Of a stretch of DNA of 64,000 nt, positions 1 through 7,325 are shown in pieces. The notes beneath the pieces were generated by a model, which was given only the letters and a program-made list of their open reading frames with translations, did no database searches and had not been told where the DNA came from. The stretch's first letter is position 1. Every line of letters starts with the position of its first letter. This DNA is from Arenibacterium halophilum (GTDB taxonomy: Bacteria > Pseudomonadota > Alphaproteobacteria > Rhodobacterales > Rhodobacteraceae), in contig NZ_VCPC01000002.1 in assembly GCF_005938225.1 (NCBI RefSeq), forward strand, positions 930,001-994,000, written 5' to 3'. Position numbers and translations under genes: made by a program.

Positions 1-1210
1 GCAGTAGAGCCGCCGTCAGGATCAGCCCCAGATGCCGGGGCTTTCCACCGACATCTCCGCTGCCGCGTGCTCCGAACACCGTCATCCGGGCCGCTTCGCT
101 TGTAGGGACCTGGCGGTCGGGCAATGCGACACGCTGGGCGACGGCGGGCCGAACGGCGTCAGTCTCGGTTGAGTTGTCGTCGTGTCTTGGCCCGTCTTGC
201 AAGGTGTCATCCGCACGTGCGGCGGCCGGAGGCGGTGAAACCGGACGGGCCAAAGGCGGTTCCTGGCGCCCAGATGGCGATAGCATTGCCGCAAGACGGG
301 GGGGAGACAGCGGGGCAGAGCCATCGTCCAGTACATCGGATGCAACATCAATGCGCGGGGCGGTCACGCCGACCGCCCCGCCATTGGGGTTTGCCGCGCC
401 TGTCGTAGTCTGGCGCGGAGCAGACCTGCGGCGCGATGTGAACTGTGTGGCGAAACTTTCGTCGGAACGAGCCTGATCTGGCTTGGCCTCGGCTGTGGTC
501 TCTGTCTCAGTGGCCTTGGATGTTGCGTCAGTGGCACCATTGGCCTTGGCTGGCGTGTCAGATGCCGTATCTGACTCTATCTCCGGCACCGGCGTGTCGC
601 GTTCTGCTCCGGCTTTTGCTTTCGATTCAGGCGCTTCGGGCGCGGCGTCTTCCTCGGCTTTCGGGTCGGGGTACACGGCCGGTCCGATCACGACCACGGC
701 GATCCCGTCGGGTTCGACGGAATTGGCCCGCACGCCTTCGGGTGTGCCAAACCAGGGCTCGCCCAGAAAGGGCTGCTCGCCTGGGATGGCGGCGAATCCG
801 ACGGGATTGAATTTGTGCTCGCTCGCGAAGCCGGCCGCCTCTTCAAGCGTTTCGCGTGCGACGGCGGCCACATGGGTGGTACGCCCCTCGGGCGAGATAT
901 CAAACACCAGCTCCGAGACGGAATACGGCGTGGCCCCTTCCAAGGCCGCGCGCACGATTTCACGGCGCGCATCGCCTTCGAAATTGCCGGTTTCCACGCT
1001 GAGATAGCGGATCTGGTCGTTGGGCAGGATCAGCTTGGTCGCAAGCCGCGCATCGCTCAGCAACCGTGCCTTGGCGCGCAGCGCGGCCAGCTCGCCACGC
1101 AGATCGGCCACGTCAAGCGAGACATCGCCCACATGACGCCAGCCGCTGCCCGAGCGGTGCAAAAGCGTGATCCCCTCGAACGAGAGGGAGAGCGCGAATT
1201 CAGGTTTCAT
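1..1210 (-). CDS. conserved hypothetical protein, C-terminally truncated by the window edge
   Basis: An open frame runs from an ATG at 1210 to the first base without a stop (about 403 codons), so the C-terminus is outside the window. The first ~165 residues look like a folded domain (ALEGATPYSVSELVFD, VARETLEEAAGFASEHKFNP) that recalls the actin-like fold of PilM/GspL-type proteins. That resemblance is from memory and unproven. Residues ~170-380 are a low-complexity acidic, Ala/Pro/Thr-rich linker. The last visible residues (RHLGLILTAALL) start a likely membrane segment. The layout suggests a cytoplasmic domain joined by a disordered stretch to a membrane anchor. Such proteins are sometimes annotated as 'translation initiation factor 2' in this family because of the low-complexity part; I see no IF-2 GTPase motifs. 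The Shine-Dalgarno is weak, so the start is moderately sure. Confidence 0.75.
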   Translation of the reverse strand, partial: MKPEFALSLSFEGITLLHRSGSGWRHVGDVSLDVADLRGELAALRAKARLLSDARLATKLILPNDQIRYLSVETGNFEGDARREIVRAALEGATPYSVSELVFDISPEGRTTHVAAVARETLEEAAGFASEHKFNPVGFAAIPGEQPFLGEPWFGTPEGVRANSVEPDGIAVVVIGPAVYPDPKAEEDAAPEAPESKAKAGAERDTPVPEIESDTASDTPAKANGATDATSKATETETTAEAKPDQARSDESFATQFTSRRRSAPRQTTTGAANPNGGAVGVTAPRIDVASDVLDDGSAPLSPPRLAAMLSPSGRQEPPLARPVSPPPAAARADDTLQDGPRHDDNSTETDAVRPAVAQRVALPDRQVPTSEAARMTVFGARGSGDVGGKPRHLGLILTAALL

Positions 1211-1372
1211 CTGCAGCCGATTCTTCCATCCCGACATCATCCTTCACGGCAAACTGGCCTGCCGCAACGGAGCACCGATGGGTCAGGCAGAACTTTGCCA
1301 TAGGAAAGACTTCGCCCGCCATCGGCTTGCCCTTAGCATAGCAACACCCACATGGTGAATAAAAGGTTTATC

Positions 1373-1384
1373 CCCCACGTGGGG
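1373..1384. promoter_or_regulatory. perfect 12-bp palindrome upstream of the SIMPL gene
   Basis: CCCCACGTGGGG is a perfect palindrome 22 bases upstream of the ATG at 1407, in the 196-bp divergent gap between the gene at 1-1210 and the SIMPL gene. Its position fits an operator. No regulator can be named. Confidence 0.35.
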
Positions 1385-1406
1385 CCAATCGGAAAGGGTA
1401 CACATA

Positions 1407-2105
1407 ATGAAACGCAGCTTGATCGGAGCGATTGCGGTGCTGGCACTGACAGCCACGGCAGGGCTGGCGCAGGTGTCAGACAGGCGCCAGATCACGGTCA
1501 ACGGGGAAGGCTCGGTCGAGGCCGCACCCGACATGGCCACGATCACGCTGGGCGTGACCAACGAAGCGCAGGAGGCCAAGGCGGCGATGGGTGCGACCTC
1601 TGACGCGGTGGCGCAGGTTCTGGCCCGGCTGACCGATGCCGGGATCGAAGATCGCGATATCCAGACCCAGAACCTCAGCATGAACCCGGTGTGGTCGAAC
1701 CGTCCTTCGACGCAAGGCTACGGCAATCAGATCACCGGGTTCGTCGCCTCGAACACGGTGATGGTGCGGGTCCGGGATCTTGCCAGTCTGGGAGAGGTTC
1801 TGGACGCGGTGATCGCCGATGGTGCAAACGACTTCAACGGCCTTCGGTTCGGTGTGCAGGACCCCGATCCTCTGATGGAAGAGGCACGCAAACGCGCGGT
1901 GCAGGATGCGGTCGCCCGTGCCGAGCTATTGGCCGAGGCGGCTGGCGTCACGCTGGGTCCGGTGCATCAGATCATGGATCATGGCGGAGGTGGCGGCCCG
2001 ATCATGATGGAGATGGCCGCAGCGTCGCGAAGCGGCGTTCCGGTGGCTGCGGGCGAGGTGACGGTCAACGCGAACGTTACCGTGGTGTTCGACATCGTGG
2101 AATAA
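1407..2105 (+). CDS. SIMPL domain-containing protein (DUF541), periplasmic
   Basis: 232 aa. Residues 1-21 form a signal peptide (Lys/Arg, hydrophobic core, cleavage near GLAQ), so the product is likely periplasmic. The rest matches SIMPL/DUF541 proteins: an early ITVNGEGSVEAAPDMATI strand, the AQVLARLTDAGIEDRDIQTQ segment, and an EEARKRAVQDAVARAELLAEAAGV helix late in the domain. Family members (BP26/OMP28-like in Brucella) oligomerise in the periplasm; their biochemical role is poorly defined. The gene stands alone, with a terminator-like region after it and a convergent metY-type gene beyond. Confidence 0.9.
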   Translation: MKRSLIGAIAVLALTATAGLAQVSDRRQITVNGEGSVEAAPDMATITLGVTNEAQEAKAAMGATSDAVAQVLARLTDAGIEDRDIQTQNLSMNPVWSNRPSTQGYGNQITGFVASNTVMVRVRDLASLGEVLDAVIADGANDFNGLRFGVQDPDPLMEEARKRAVQDAVARAELLAEAAGVTLGPVHQIMDHGGGGGPIMMEMAAASRSGVPVAAGEVTVNANVTVVFDIVE

Positions 2106-2133
2106 TCGCGCTACGCGCGAGGCCTCCGGCGGG

Positions 2134-2160
2134 GATATTTGGCCCCCAAAGAAGCAGGGA
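2134..2160 (+). repeat. dispersed intergenic element, type A copy 1
   Basis: GATATTTGG followed by a C-run and AAAGAAGCAGGGA begins 28 bases after the stop of the SIMPL gene. Nearly the same string (GAGTATTTGG, then AAAAGAAGCAGGGA) occurs on the minus strand at 11961-11932, also shortly after a stop codon. The two copies keep the same orientation relative to the upstream gene. Confidence 0.5.
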
Positions 2161-2172
2161 CTCTGACCCTAC

Positions 2173-2200
2173 TTTCATTATTCCCGAAATACTCCGGGGG
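2173..2200. repeat. dispersed intergenic element, type B copy 1
   Basis: TTTCATTATTCCCGAAATAC followed by TCCGGGGG matches the two arms of the inverted repeat at 25881-25961 (TTTCATTATTCTTAAAATAC and the complement of GTATTTGGGGAATAGTGAAA). It is one of three copies of the same sequence type in the window, all intergenic. Confidence 0.5.
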
Positions 2201-2201
2201 A

Positions 2202-2230
2202 GTCCCGCAGGGACGGGGGCAGCGCCCCCG
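2202..2230. terminator. tandem hairpins between convergent genes
   Basis: Two adjacent stems, GTCCC/GGGAC (2202-2214, 3-nt loop) and CGGGGGC/GCCCCCG (2214-2230, loop AGC), lie between the convergent SIMPL and O-acetylhomoserine sulfhydrylase genes. There is no good T-run, so a two-way terminator is likely but not certain. Confidence 0.5.
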
Positions 2231-2288
2231 ATTGTTTCAAATGGCCGAATCTCGGCGGCGCAGGCCAGTGCCCCCGCCGCCGCAAGAT

Positions 2289-3581
2289 TCAGGCCGACGC
2301 CTTTGCAAGCGCCTGATCCAGATCGGCGATCAAGTCGTCGGCGTCCTCGATCCCGATCGAGATGCGAACCACGTTCGGTCCGGCTCCGGCGGCCTCCTGC
2401 TGTTCGGCGGTCAGCTGGCGGTGCGTGGTCGAGGCCGAGTGGATCACCAGCGAGCGGGTGTCGCCCAGGTTGGCCACGTGGCTGAAGATCTCCAGCGCGT
2501 TCACCAGTTTCACGCAGGCGTCATAGCCGCCTTTGATCGCGAAGGTGAACAGCCCGCCCGCGCCTTTGGGGCAAACCTTGGCCACGCGGTCGTAATACTT
2601 GGAGCTTTCAAGCCCGGCATAGGTCACATAGTCCACGCGCGGGTGATTCTCGAGCCATTTCGCGACCTTCTCGGCATTCTCGACGTGGCGTTGCATCCGC
2701 AGCGACAGCGTCTCGATCCCCATAAGGGTGTAGTGCGCGGCCTGCGGGTTCATCGTCATACCCAGGTCGCGCAGCCCGATTGCGATACCGTGGAAGGTGA
2801 AGGCCAGCGGCCCGAATGTCTCGTGGAATTTCAGCCCGTGGTAAGCCGGTTCCGGGGCCGAGAGCGAGGGGAACTTGTCCGAGGCCGACCAATCAAATTT
2901 GCCCGAATCCACGATGCAGCCGCCGGTGACGGTACCATTGCCCGTGAGGTATTTCGTCGTCGAATGCACGACCAGCGTCGCGCCCAGCTCGATCGGGCGG
3001 CACAGGTAGGGCGTGGCGCTGGTGTTGTCGACGATCAGCGGCACGCCGGCATTGTCCGCGATCCCCGCGATGGCCGCGATGTCGGTGATGTAGCCGCCCG
3101 GGTTGGCGACGGATTCGCAGAACACCGCGCGGGTGTCATCGTCGATCGCGGCGGCCACGGCGGCCTCGTCATCGAAATCGACGAACTTCGCCGACCACCC
3201 GAAGCGTTTGATGGTCTGGCTGAACTGGGTCACGGTGCCGCCGTAGAGCCGGGTCGAGGCGACGACGTTCTTGCCCGGCCCCATCAGCGGGAACAGGGCC
3301 ATGATCTGCGCCGCGTGCCCCGAGGAACAGCAGACCGCGCCCACGCCGCCTTCCAGCGTGGCGATACGTTCCTGCAACACGGCCACGGTAGGGTTGGTCA
3401 GGCGCGAATAGATGTACCCGACCTCTTGCAGGTTGAACAGCGCGGCGGCGTGGTCGGCATCGCGGAACACATAGGCGGTGGTCTGGTAGATCGGCGTCTG
3501 TCGCGCGCCGGTCGCCGGGTCGGGCCGGGCGCCGGCGTGAATTTGCAGGGTGTCGAATCCGTAGGTGGGGCCGTCGCTCAT
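2289..3581 (-). CDS. metY: O-acetylhomoserine aminocarboxypropyltransferase (sulfhydrylase)
   Basis: 430 aa cytosolic PLP enzyme of the Cys/Met metabolism family. It would form homocysteine from O-acetylhomoserine and sulfide in methionine synthesis. Visible hallmarks: IYQTTAYVFRDADHA near the start, YSRLTNPT (57-64), the PLP-ring aspartate D185 (IVDNTSATP), and the PLP lysine K210 in HSTTKYLTGNG. The C-terminus ends RISIGIEDADDLIADLDQAL, as usual. The length is normal. I chose the ATG at 3581 because GGGAGAGAG precedes it and the family N-terminus (TYGFDTLQIHAG) follows. A longer frame upstream has no ribosome site. A MetZ-like role cannot be excluded. Confidence 0.93.
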   Translation of the reverse strand: MSDGPTYGFDTLQIHAGARPDPATGARQTPIYQTTAYVFRDADHAAALFNLQEVGYIYSRLTNPTVAVLQERIATLEGGVGAVCCSSGHAAQIMALFPLMGPGKNVVASTRLYGGTVTQFSQTIKRFGWSAKFVDFDDEAAVAAAIDDDTRAVFCESVANPGGYITDIAAIAGIADNAGVPLIVDNTSATPYLCRPIELGATLVVHSTTKYLTGNGTVTGGCIVDSGKFDWSASDKFPSLSAPEPAYHGLKFHETFGPLAFTFHGIAIGLRDLGMTMNPQAAHYTLMGIETLSLRMQRHVENAEKVAKWLENHPRVDYVTYAGLESSKYYDRVAKVCPKGAGGLFTFAIKGGYDACVKLVNALEIFSHVANLGDTRSLVIHSASTTHRQLTAEQQEAAGAGPNVVRISIGIEDADDLIADLDQALAKASA

Positions 3582-3658
3582 CTGTCTCTCTCCCAAGCGA
3601 AATGTTTGCGCGCACCCTAAGGCGAATGCGCTGGAACTGGCAACAGGGGGAAGCAGGC

Positions 3659-3719
3659 TCAACATAGTTTTAAACTATGTTGACAGGCTGAGCATTTCGA
3701 TATAGTTTCAAACTATGTT
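3659..3719. promoter_or_regulatory. twin palindromic operators between metY and a ribbon-helix-helix-like gene
   Basis: Site 1 (3659-3683) is a perfect inverted repeat with 12-bp arms around one central base; its core halves are AACATAGTTT and AAACTATGTT. Site 2 (centre 3709) has 7 perfect base pairs around one base (ATAGTTT/AAACTAT), and its right half AAACTATGTT is identical to that of site 1. The centres are 38 bp apart. Site 2 ends 20 bases before the ATG at 3739; site 1 lies ~78 bp from the divergent metY start. The symmetry strongly suggests dimer binding and possibly control of both genes. Confidence 0.7.
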
Positions 3720-3738
3720 ATCTGTTGGAGGCCAGATT

Positions 3739-4374
3739 ATGGCACTGGATATGGACGAGATCAAAAAAACCGGCGGCAAGCGCGGAAAAGGCGCCAAGGC
3801 GGCGAAGGCCGAAGGCGACGCCACGCTGACCAACGCCGAAAAGCGCGTGCAGCGCCGCCAGCGCCTGGCCGAGGCCAATACCGTGACCGTCGTGCTGGAC
3901 ACCGAAGTGCGCAAGTTCATTGCCGCGCAAGCCAAGACCGAAGGCATGGACATGGCGCCCTTCATGCAGGTGCTGGCCGAGAATTACGTGCTGGCCACCG
4001 CTCCCGCCGATCAGCCCCTGGCCCGTCGCATTACCGCGAAACGCGCAATCATGGCGCGCACGCTGGAGATTGCCAGGACGCTGGACCAGTCGGGCGGATT
4101 TGACGAACATTTCGTGCTGAACGTGGTGCGCGAGGCTGCGGCCGATCCCGCGTTCATGGAACATTACCACGCCGCCGTCGATGCCGACACCGCCGACGAA
4201 CGCGCGCTGGCCCGCGCCCAGGCCCCCGTGCATCAGCAAATGGGCCGCCTGATCAAACGCGCCGCCGGCGCCCGCAGCAAACGCGGCGACAAAGGCAAGA
4301 TCCAGCGCGCGCAGGTCCAGGGCGAACTGATCTCGAGCTACACACTGCTGGAAAAGGCCGGCAAGAAGGCCTGA
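3739..4374 (+). CDS. hypothetical protein with ribbon-helix-helix-like segment
   Basis: 211 aa. The N-terminal ~40 residues are Lys/Ala-rich and basic. Residues ~47-85 (VTVVLDTEVRKFIAAQAK followed by a second helix) have the strand-helix-helix pattern of ribbon-helix-helix DNA-binding proteins. The rest is helical and charged with a basic tail. ATG 3739 is used because GGAGG lies just upstream. The two palindromes directly upstream make autoregulation attractive, but this is inference. Neither a toxin partner nor plasmid genes are adjacent. A strong terminator follows. I do not recognise a named family. Confidence 0.7.
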   Translation: MALDMDEIKKTGGKRGKGAKAAKAEGDATLTNAEKRVQRRQRLAEANTVTVVLDTEVRKFIAAQAKTEGMDMAPFMQVLAENYVLATAPADQPLARRITAKRAIMARTLEIARTLDQSGGFDEHFVLNVVREAAADPAFMEHYHAAVDADTADERALARAQAPVHQQMGRLIKRAAGARSKRGDKGKIQRAQVQGELISSYTLLEKAGKKA

Positions 4375-4397
4375 TTTCTCTGTTTTTTGGATAAAGG

Positions 4398-4425
4398 CCG
4401 CCTCCGGTGACGGGGGCGGTTTTTT
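4398..4425 (+). terminator. Rho-independent terminator
   Basis: An 8-bp stem CCGCCTCC/GGGGGCGG with a 6-nt loop (one T-G pair) is followed by TTTTTT, 24 bases after the stop at 4374. It ends the transcript of the ribbon-helix-helix-like gene. Confidence 0.9.
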
Positions 4426-4626
4426 GTTGGTTGTGGGGGGCTGGGGGGATTCAGACCGCTTGACTGCTTTGAGCCGTCACTACCGTATGTTTCGGAAGAC
4501 ATGAACAACTGTTCTTCCAGTTCAGCCCTTGAACTCTCATTACAAGCAGACCTACGTCTACAGATGGCAGATACCGCCCGATTTCGTACAATTCCATGTC
4601 GACGATAACATTGAAATTTCCAAAGT

Positions 4627-4899
4627 ATGCCAGCTCAGAAAACCATCACCATTTGGTTTCCAACAAACAGCGATGGATCTCTGACACATCAAATTCACAA
4701 TTTTTCTGAAGACATATGGCGTGAAATTGAACAAGCAGGTTTAGGCGATGTCGGCGGGATCGAGACCATTGATCGCGCCACCGAAAAGCTGACTATCACG
4801 GTCTTTCATAACCGAAAAATCGGAACGGTCAGAAAACTTGTCGAAAGACTTCTGAAGGCGCACTTCCTGGATTATCGATCAGAAGTCGCGTACAGTTAA
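4627..4899 (+). CDS. hypothetical protein, AT-rich
   Basis: 90 aa (MPAQKTITIWFPTNSDG...), predicted soluble, mixed alpha/beta, no signal peptide. The gene and the ~200 bases before it are clearly richer in A/T than the neighbours, which suggests recent acquisition. No clear Shine-Dalgarno precedes the ATG. The codon pattern and the alternation of beta-like and helical stretches (TITVFHNRKIGTVRKLVERL) look like a real protein. No family was recognised. Confidence 0.6.
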   Translation: MPAQKTITIWFPTNSDGSLTHQIHNFSEDIWREIEQAGLGDVGGIETIDRATEKLTITVFHNRKIGTVRKLVERLLKAHFLDYRSEVAYS

Positions 4900-4901
4900 G
4901 G

Positions 4902-5093
4902 TCAATCTGAAGTTGCGAGCATCGACAGGGAGCGGTCAACTCGTGCTTCGATTGCCGGATGTTCAGAAGCCAGGCCCGACATCAGATTTGTCCGCAGGGC
5001 CGATCCTGATTGGTGCTCGACGCCCTGTGAACTTGCCTCGAACCGTGAGATGACCGTTTTGAACCCGAAGCGGACGGTTGGTTCAGCTTGCAT
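4902..5093 (-). CDS. possible small protein or gene remnant coupled to the RidA-like gene
   Basis: 63 codons from an ATG at 5093 that lies inside the last codons of the RidA-like gene. The product (MQAEPTVRFGFKTVISRFEA...) has a plausible amino-acid mix but no recognised domain. It could be a short downstream partner, the remnant of a longer gene, or chance. Confidence 0.25.
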   Translation of the reverse strand: MQAEPTVRFGFKTVISRFEASSQGVEHQSGSALRTNLMSGLASEHPAIEARVDRSLSMLATSD

Positions 5094-5481
5094 CAATGGC
5101 CGCCACGACCCGGATTTCGACGACCGCGCCCTCCCTGCGCAATCCCGCGACCTCAACCGCCGTCCATGCGGGAAAGGGGTCGGAGACATAGCATGAACGA
5201 ACCGCGCAGAACCTATCGAAGTGGTCCCGCAAACCGACATGATAGGGCGTCATCTCGACAACAGAGTCGAAATCCAGTCCGGCCTCCCGAAGAACCGCGC
5301 CAATCTTTTCAAACGCCTGTCGGAACTGTTCGTCCAGATTTTCCGGCATCGTGCCATCTGGGCCGCTACCTGTCATGCCCGTTAGAAAAACATAGTTGCC
5401 GGAGATGATCCCCGGCGAAAGCTTGATCTGGTCAGCCGCTGCACGCGACCCTCCGCTCGGAAAGAGTGCCCTCCGTGTCAT
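5083..5481 (-). CDS. RidA/YjgF/UK114 family protein lacking the usual arginine
   Basis: 132 aa. The family pattern is clear: SPGIISGNYVFLTGMTG near the N-terminus, LDEQFRQAFEKIGAVLREAG in the middle, and FPAWTAVEVAGLRREGAVVE at the end. RidA proteins hydrolyse reactive enamine/imine intermediates. The active-site Arg, normally in a P-x-R-[ST]-x-V context, is replaced here (PAWTAV), so archetypal 2-aminoacrylate deaminase activity is doubtful. The ATG at 5481 follows GAGGGA; a longer frame upstream has no ribosome site. It stands apart from obvious metabolic partners. Confidence 0.85.
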   Translation of the reverse strand: MTRRALFPSGGSRAAADQIKLSPGIISGNYVFLTGMTGSGPDGTMPENLDEQFRQAFEKIGAVLREAGLDFDSVVEMTPYHVGLRDHFDRFCAVRSCYVSDPFPAWTAVEVAGLRREGAVVEIRVVAAIDAS

Positions 5482-5775
5482 GTTCCCTCGCCGGTCTGGT
5501 GAGATTTCAGAGTGCGCGAGCGAACTATCTGCGTCAACGGCTAGATCGTCCCACATAGCCGGCGGTCGTCACGTTTCATCGCGAAAAATTCGAAGACGAC
5601 GCGTAAATCTGGACGTCGCACCAACTCGCGATTTGGTCGCCATCCGCTGATGTGTCGGGCGCCCCTAGCCTCACCCCTTGCCCCCCATATACCACTCGAC
5701 TACATACCTCCCCAGCGGGGACGGCCCCGTGGTTTCGGTCAGATCGGGACGGCCCGAGCAGGTTAGGGGTATCCC

Positions 5776-6204
5776 ATGCGCAGCCGCGCCGATCGTATTC
5801 GCCATTCGCTCAGCTTTGAAATCATCGCGCTGGCCATTGTCACGCCTCTGGGCGCGTGGCTGCTCGACATGCCGGCCAGCCATGTCGGCGTGGTCACGGT
5901 GGTGTCGGCGCTGATCGCGGTGGGGTGGAATTACCTGTTCAACATCGGGTTCGACCGGGCCTTGCTGGCAACCACCGGCACGGTGAAGAAGACGATCCCG
6001 CAGCGGGTCCTGCACGCGATCACGTTTGAGGCCGGGCTGGTGGCGGTGCTGTTGCCGTTTATCGCGTGGTACTTGCAGGTCGGGCTGTGGGAAGCGTTCA
6101 TGATGGATATCGGGTTTTCGGCTTTCTACCTGGTCTATGCCTTCGTCTTCAACTGGGCCTATGACGTGATCTTTCCGGTGCCCGCGCCGACCCGCGCGGG
6201 TTAG
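5776..6204 (+). CDS. PACE family efflux transporter
   Basis: 142 aa with four membrane helices arranged as two bacterial transmembrane pair domains. Typical signatures are present: an early SFEII (Glu15, matching the essential Glu of AceI), WNYLFN in helix 2, HAITFEAGL at the start of the second pair, and YAFVFNWAYD near the end. PACE proteins are proton-driven exporters in the inner membrane; chlorhexidine is the classic AceI substrate, and the natural substrate is thought to be short diamines. ATG 5776 is preceded by AGGTTAGGGG. Its stop shares three bases with the stop of the convergent gene. Confidence 0.9.
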   Translation: MRSRADRIRHSLSFEIIALAIVTPLGAWLLDMPASHVGVVTVVSALIAVGWNYLFNIGFDRALLATTGTVKKTIPQRVLHAITFEAGLVAVLLPFIAWYLQVGLWEAFMMDIGFSAFYLVYAFVFNWAYDVIFPVPAPTRAG

Positions 6205-7205
6205 CGCAGCCAGAACCCCAGATCTTTGATCTGCTTGCGCAGGATCTGTTCGCGCCGGGGCAGGGCGTTGCGGTCGATCCGGGTTCGCAGCTTTTGCCCT
6301 CGGCCATGGTAGACCAGCCGCTTGATCGGCTCGTATTGTTTCAGCACCTTCTTGATCGGGTTGGGCGCGGCGACCTGTTCCAGCACCTCGACCACCCGGT
6401 CGCTTTCGCGTGCGTAAAGCAGCGGGAACAGCCGATAGTGGCAGCTGACATCGCCATCCAGCAGGCCGGGGGGCAGCGTGTCGCGCCCGCCGCCAAGCGC
6501 GTGGATCGCCAGCGGCAGGGCGATCTGGTCCAGCCATGGGTCAAAGCTCTGGCAGGTCAGTTCATCCGGCGGGTCGTCGCGAATGGTGCGGGCATAGTGC
6601 AGGAAGGTGTCGCCAAAGCGGCGCGGGCAAGGGCCAAAGAACCAGCCCGCATTGAAATACAGGTAATGCCGCCAGTCGGTTGGCGGAAAGGCCGGGTCAA
6701 GGCTGCTGTCGAAATCCAGATCGAAGCGGTCATAGAGCGCGCGCCAGACCTCGCCCGTGGAAGGGCCATACAGCGTGGGTTTGGGCCAGGTCCATTCCCG
6801 TCGCATCGACGCCGAGGGGCGCGCGAAATCGAAGGGCACGCGCGCCAGGTCGCCGGTGATCAGCGTGTCGCTGTCGAAGAACACGAAAGGCTCGCCCTCG
6901 GGCAGGGCCAGCAGCGCCTCGATCTTGTTGCCGTGGGGGTAGGACTGGCCGAAGACCTGTGACTGGAACGGCAGGATGGTGGCGCCGAGCTTGTCGAGCG
7001 CGTCTAGAACGGCGGTATTGGTGAGGTTGGGCGCGCTGTCCCACAGGGGGCCGGGCTGCGGCGTGGCGACGAGCAGCCGCCCGGTGAAATCGGGCGACAT
7101 CGCCCGCAGCGAAGCGGCAAACAGCACGCATTCATATTGCAGCCGACCAGGCTGGCCCACGATCAGGATATTGAAGTCTTGGCGCGGCGCCTGATTCTTT
7201 GCCAT
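6201..7205 (-). CDS. glycosyltransferase-like protein (GT-A fold)
   Basis: 334 aa, soluble. After a short N-terminus it has NILIVGQPGRLQYECVLFAA, then FVFFDSDTLITGDL, in which the DSD is a DxD-type metal/nucleotide-sugar site. The conserved WRHYLYFNAGWFFGPCP follows, and a basic C-terminal tail (~285-334) may contact the membrane. This fits a nucleotide-sugar transferase of the GT-A fold; the acceptor cannot be inferred. Two starts are possible, GTG at 7211 and ATG at 7205; I used ATG. The stop overlaps that of the PACE gene (TTAG), so the two transcripts converge with no spacer. Confidence 0.75.
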   Translation of the reverse strand: MAKNQAPRQDFNILIVGQPGRLQYECVLFAASLRAMSPDFTGRLLVATPQPGPLWDSAPNLTNTAVLDALDKLGATILPFQSQVFGQSYPHGNKIEALLALPEGEPFVFFDSDTLITGDLARVPFDFARPSASMRREWTWPKPTLYGPSTGEVWRALYDRFDLDFDSSLDPAFPPTDWRHYLYFNAGWFFGPCPRRFGDTFLHYARTIRDDPPDELTCQSFDPWLDQIALPLAIHALGGGRDTLPPGLLDGDVSCHYRLFPLLYARESDRVVEVLEQVAAPNPIKKVLKQYEPIKRLVYHGRGQKLRTRIDRNALPRREQILRKQIKDLGFWLR

Positions 7206-7325
7206 AGTCACTCTGCGCCGCGTGGTTTTTGGCGGCGTCTGCCCATTTTCGGGCAGTATAGGCGAAATTTTTCAATCCGGTAGTCTGGTTGCGCGCCAGC
7301 ACACCGGCGCGGTTGGGAGCGGTTC

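Noticed and set aside
3582-3660. SAM riboswitch in the leader of the sulfhydrylase gene
   Set aside because: The short leader lacks the conserved SAM-II core; only palindromic operators upstream are evident.
5083-5481. RidA-like protein as the missing deaminase of the anthranilate pathway
   Set aside because: It is 3.7 kb away, separated by five unrelated genes, and lacks the catalytic arginine.
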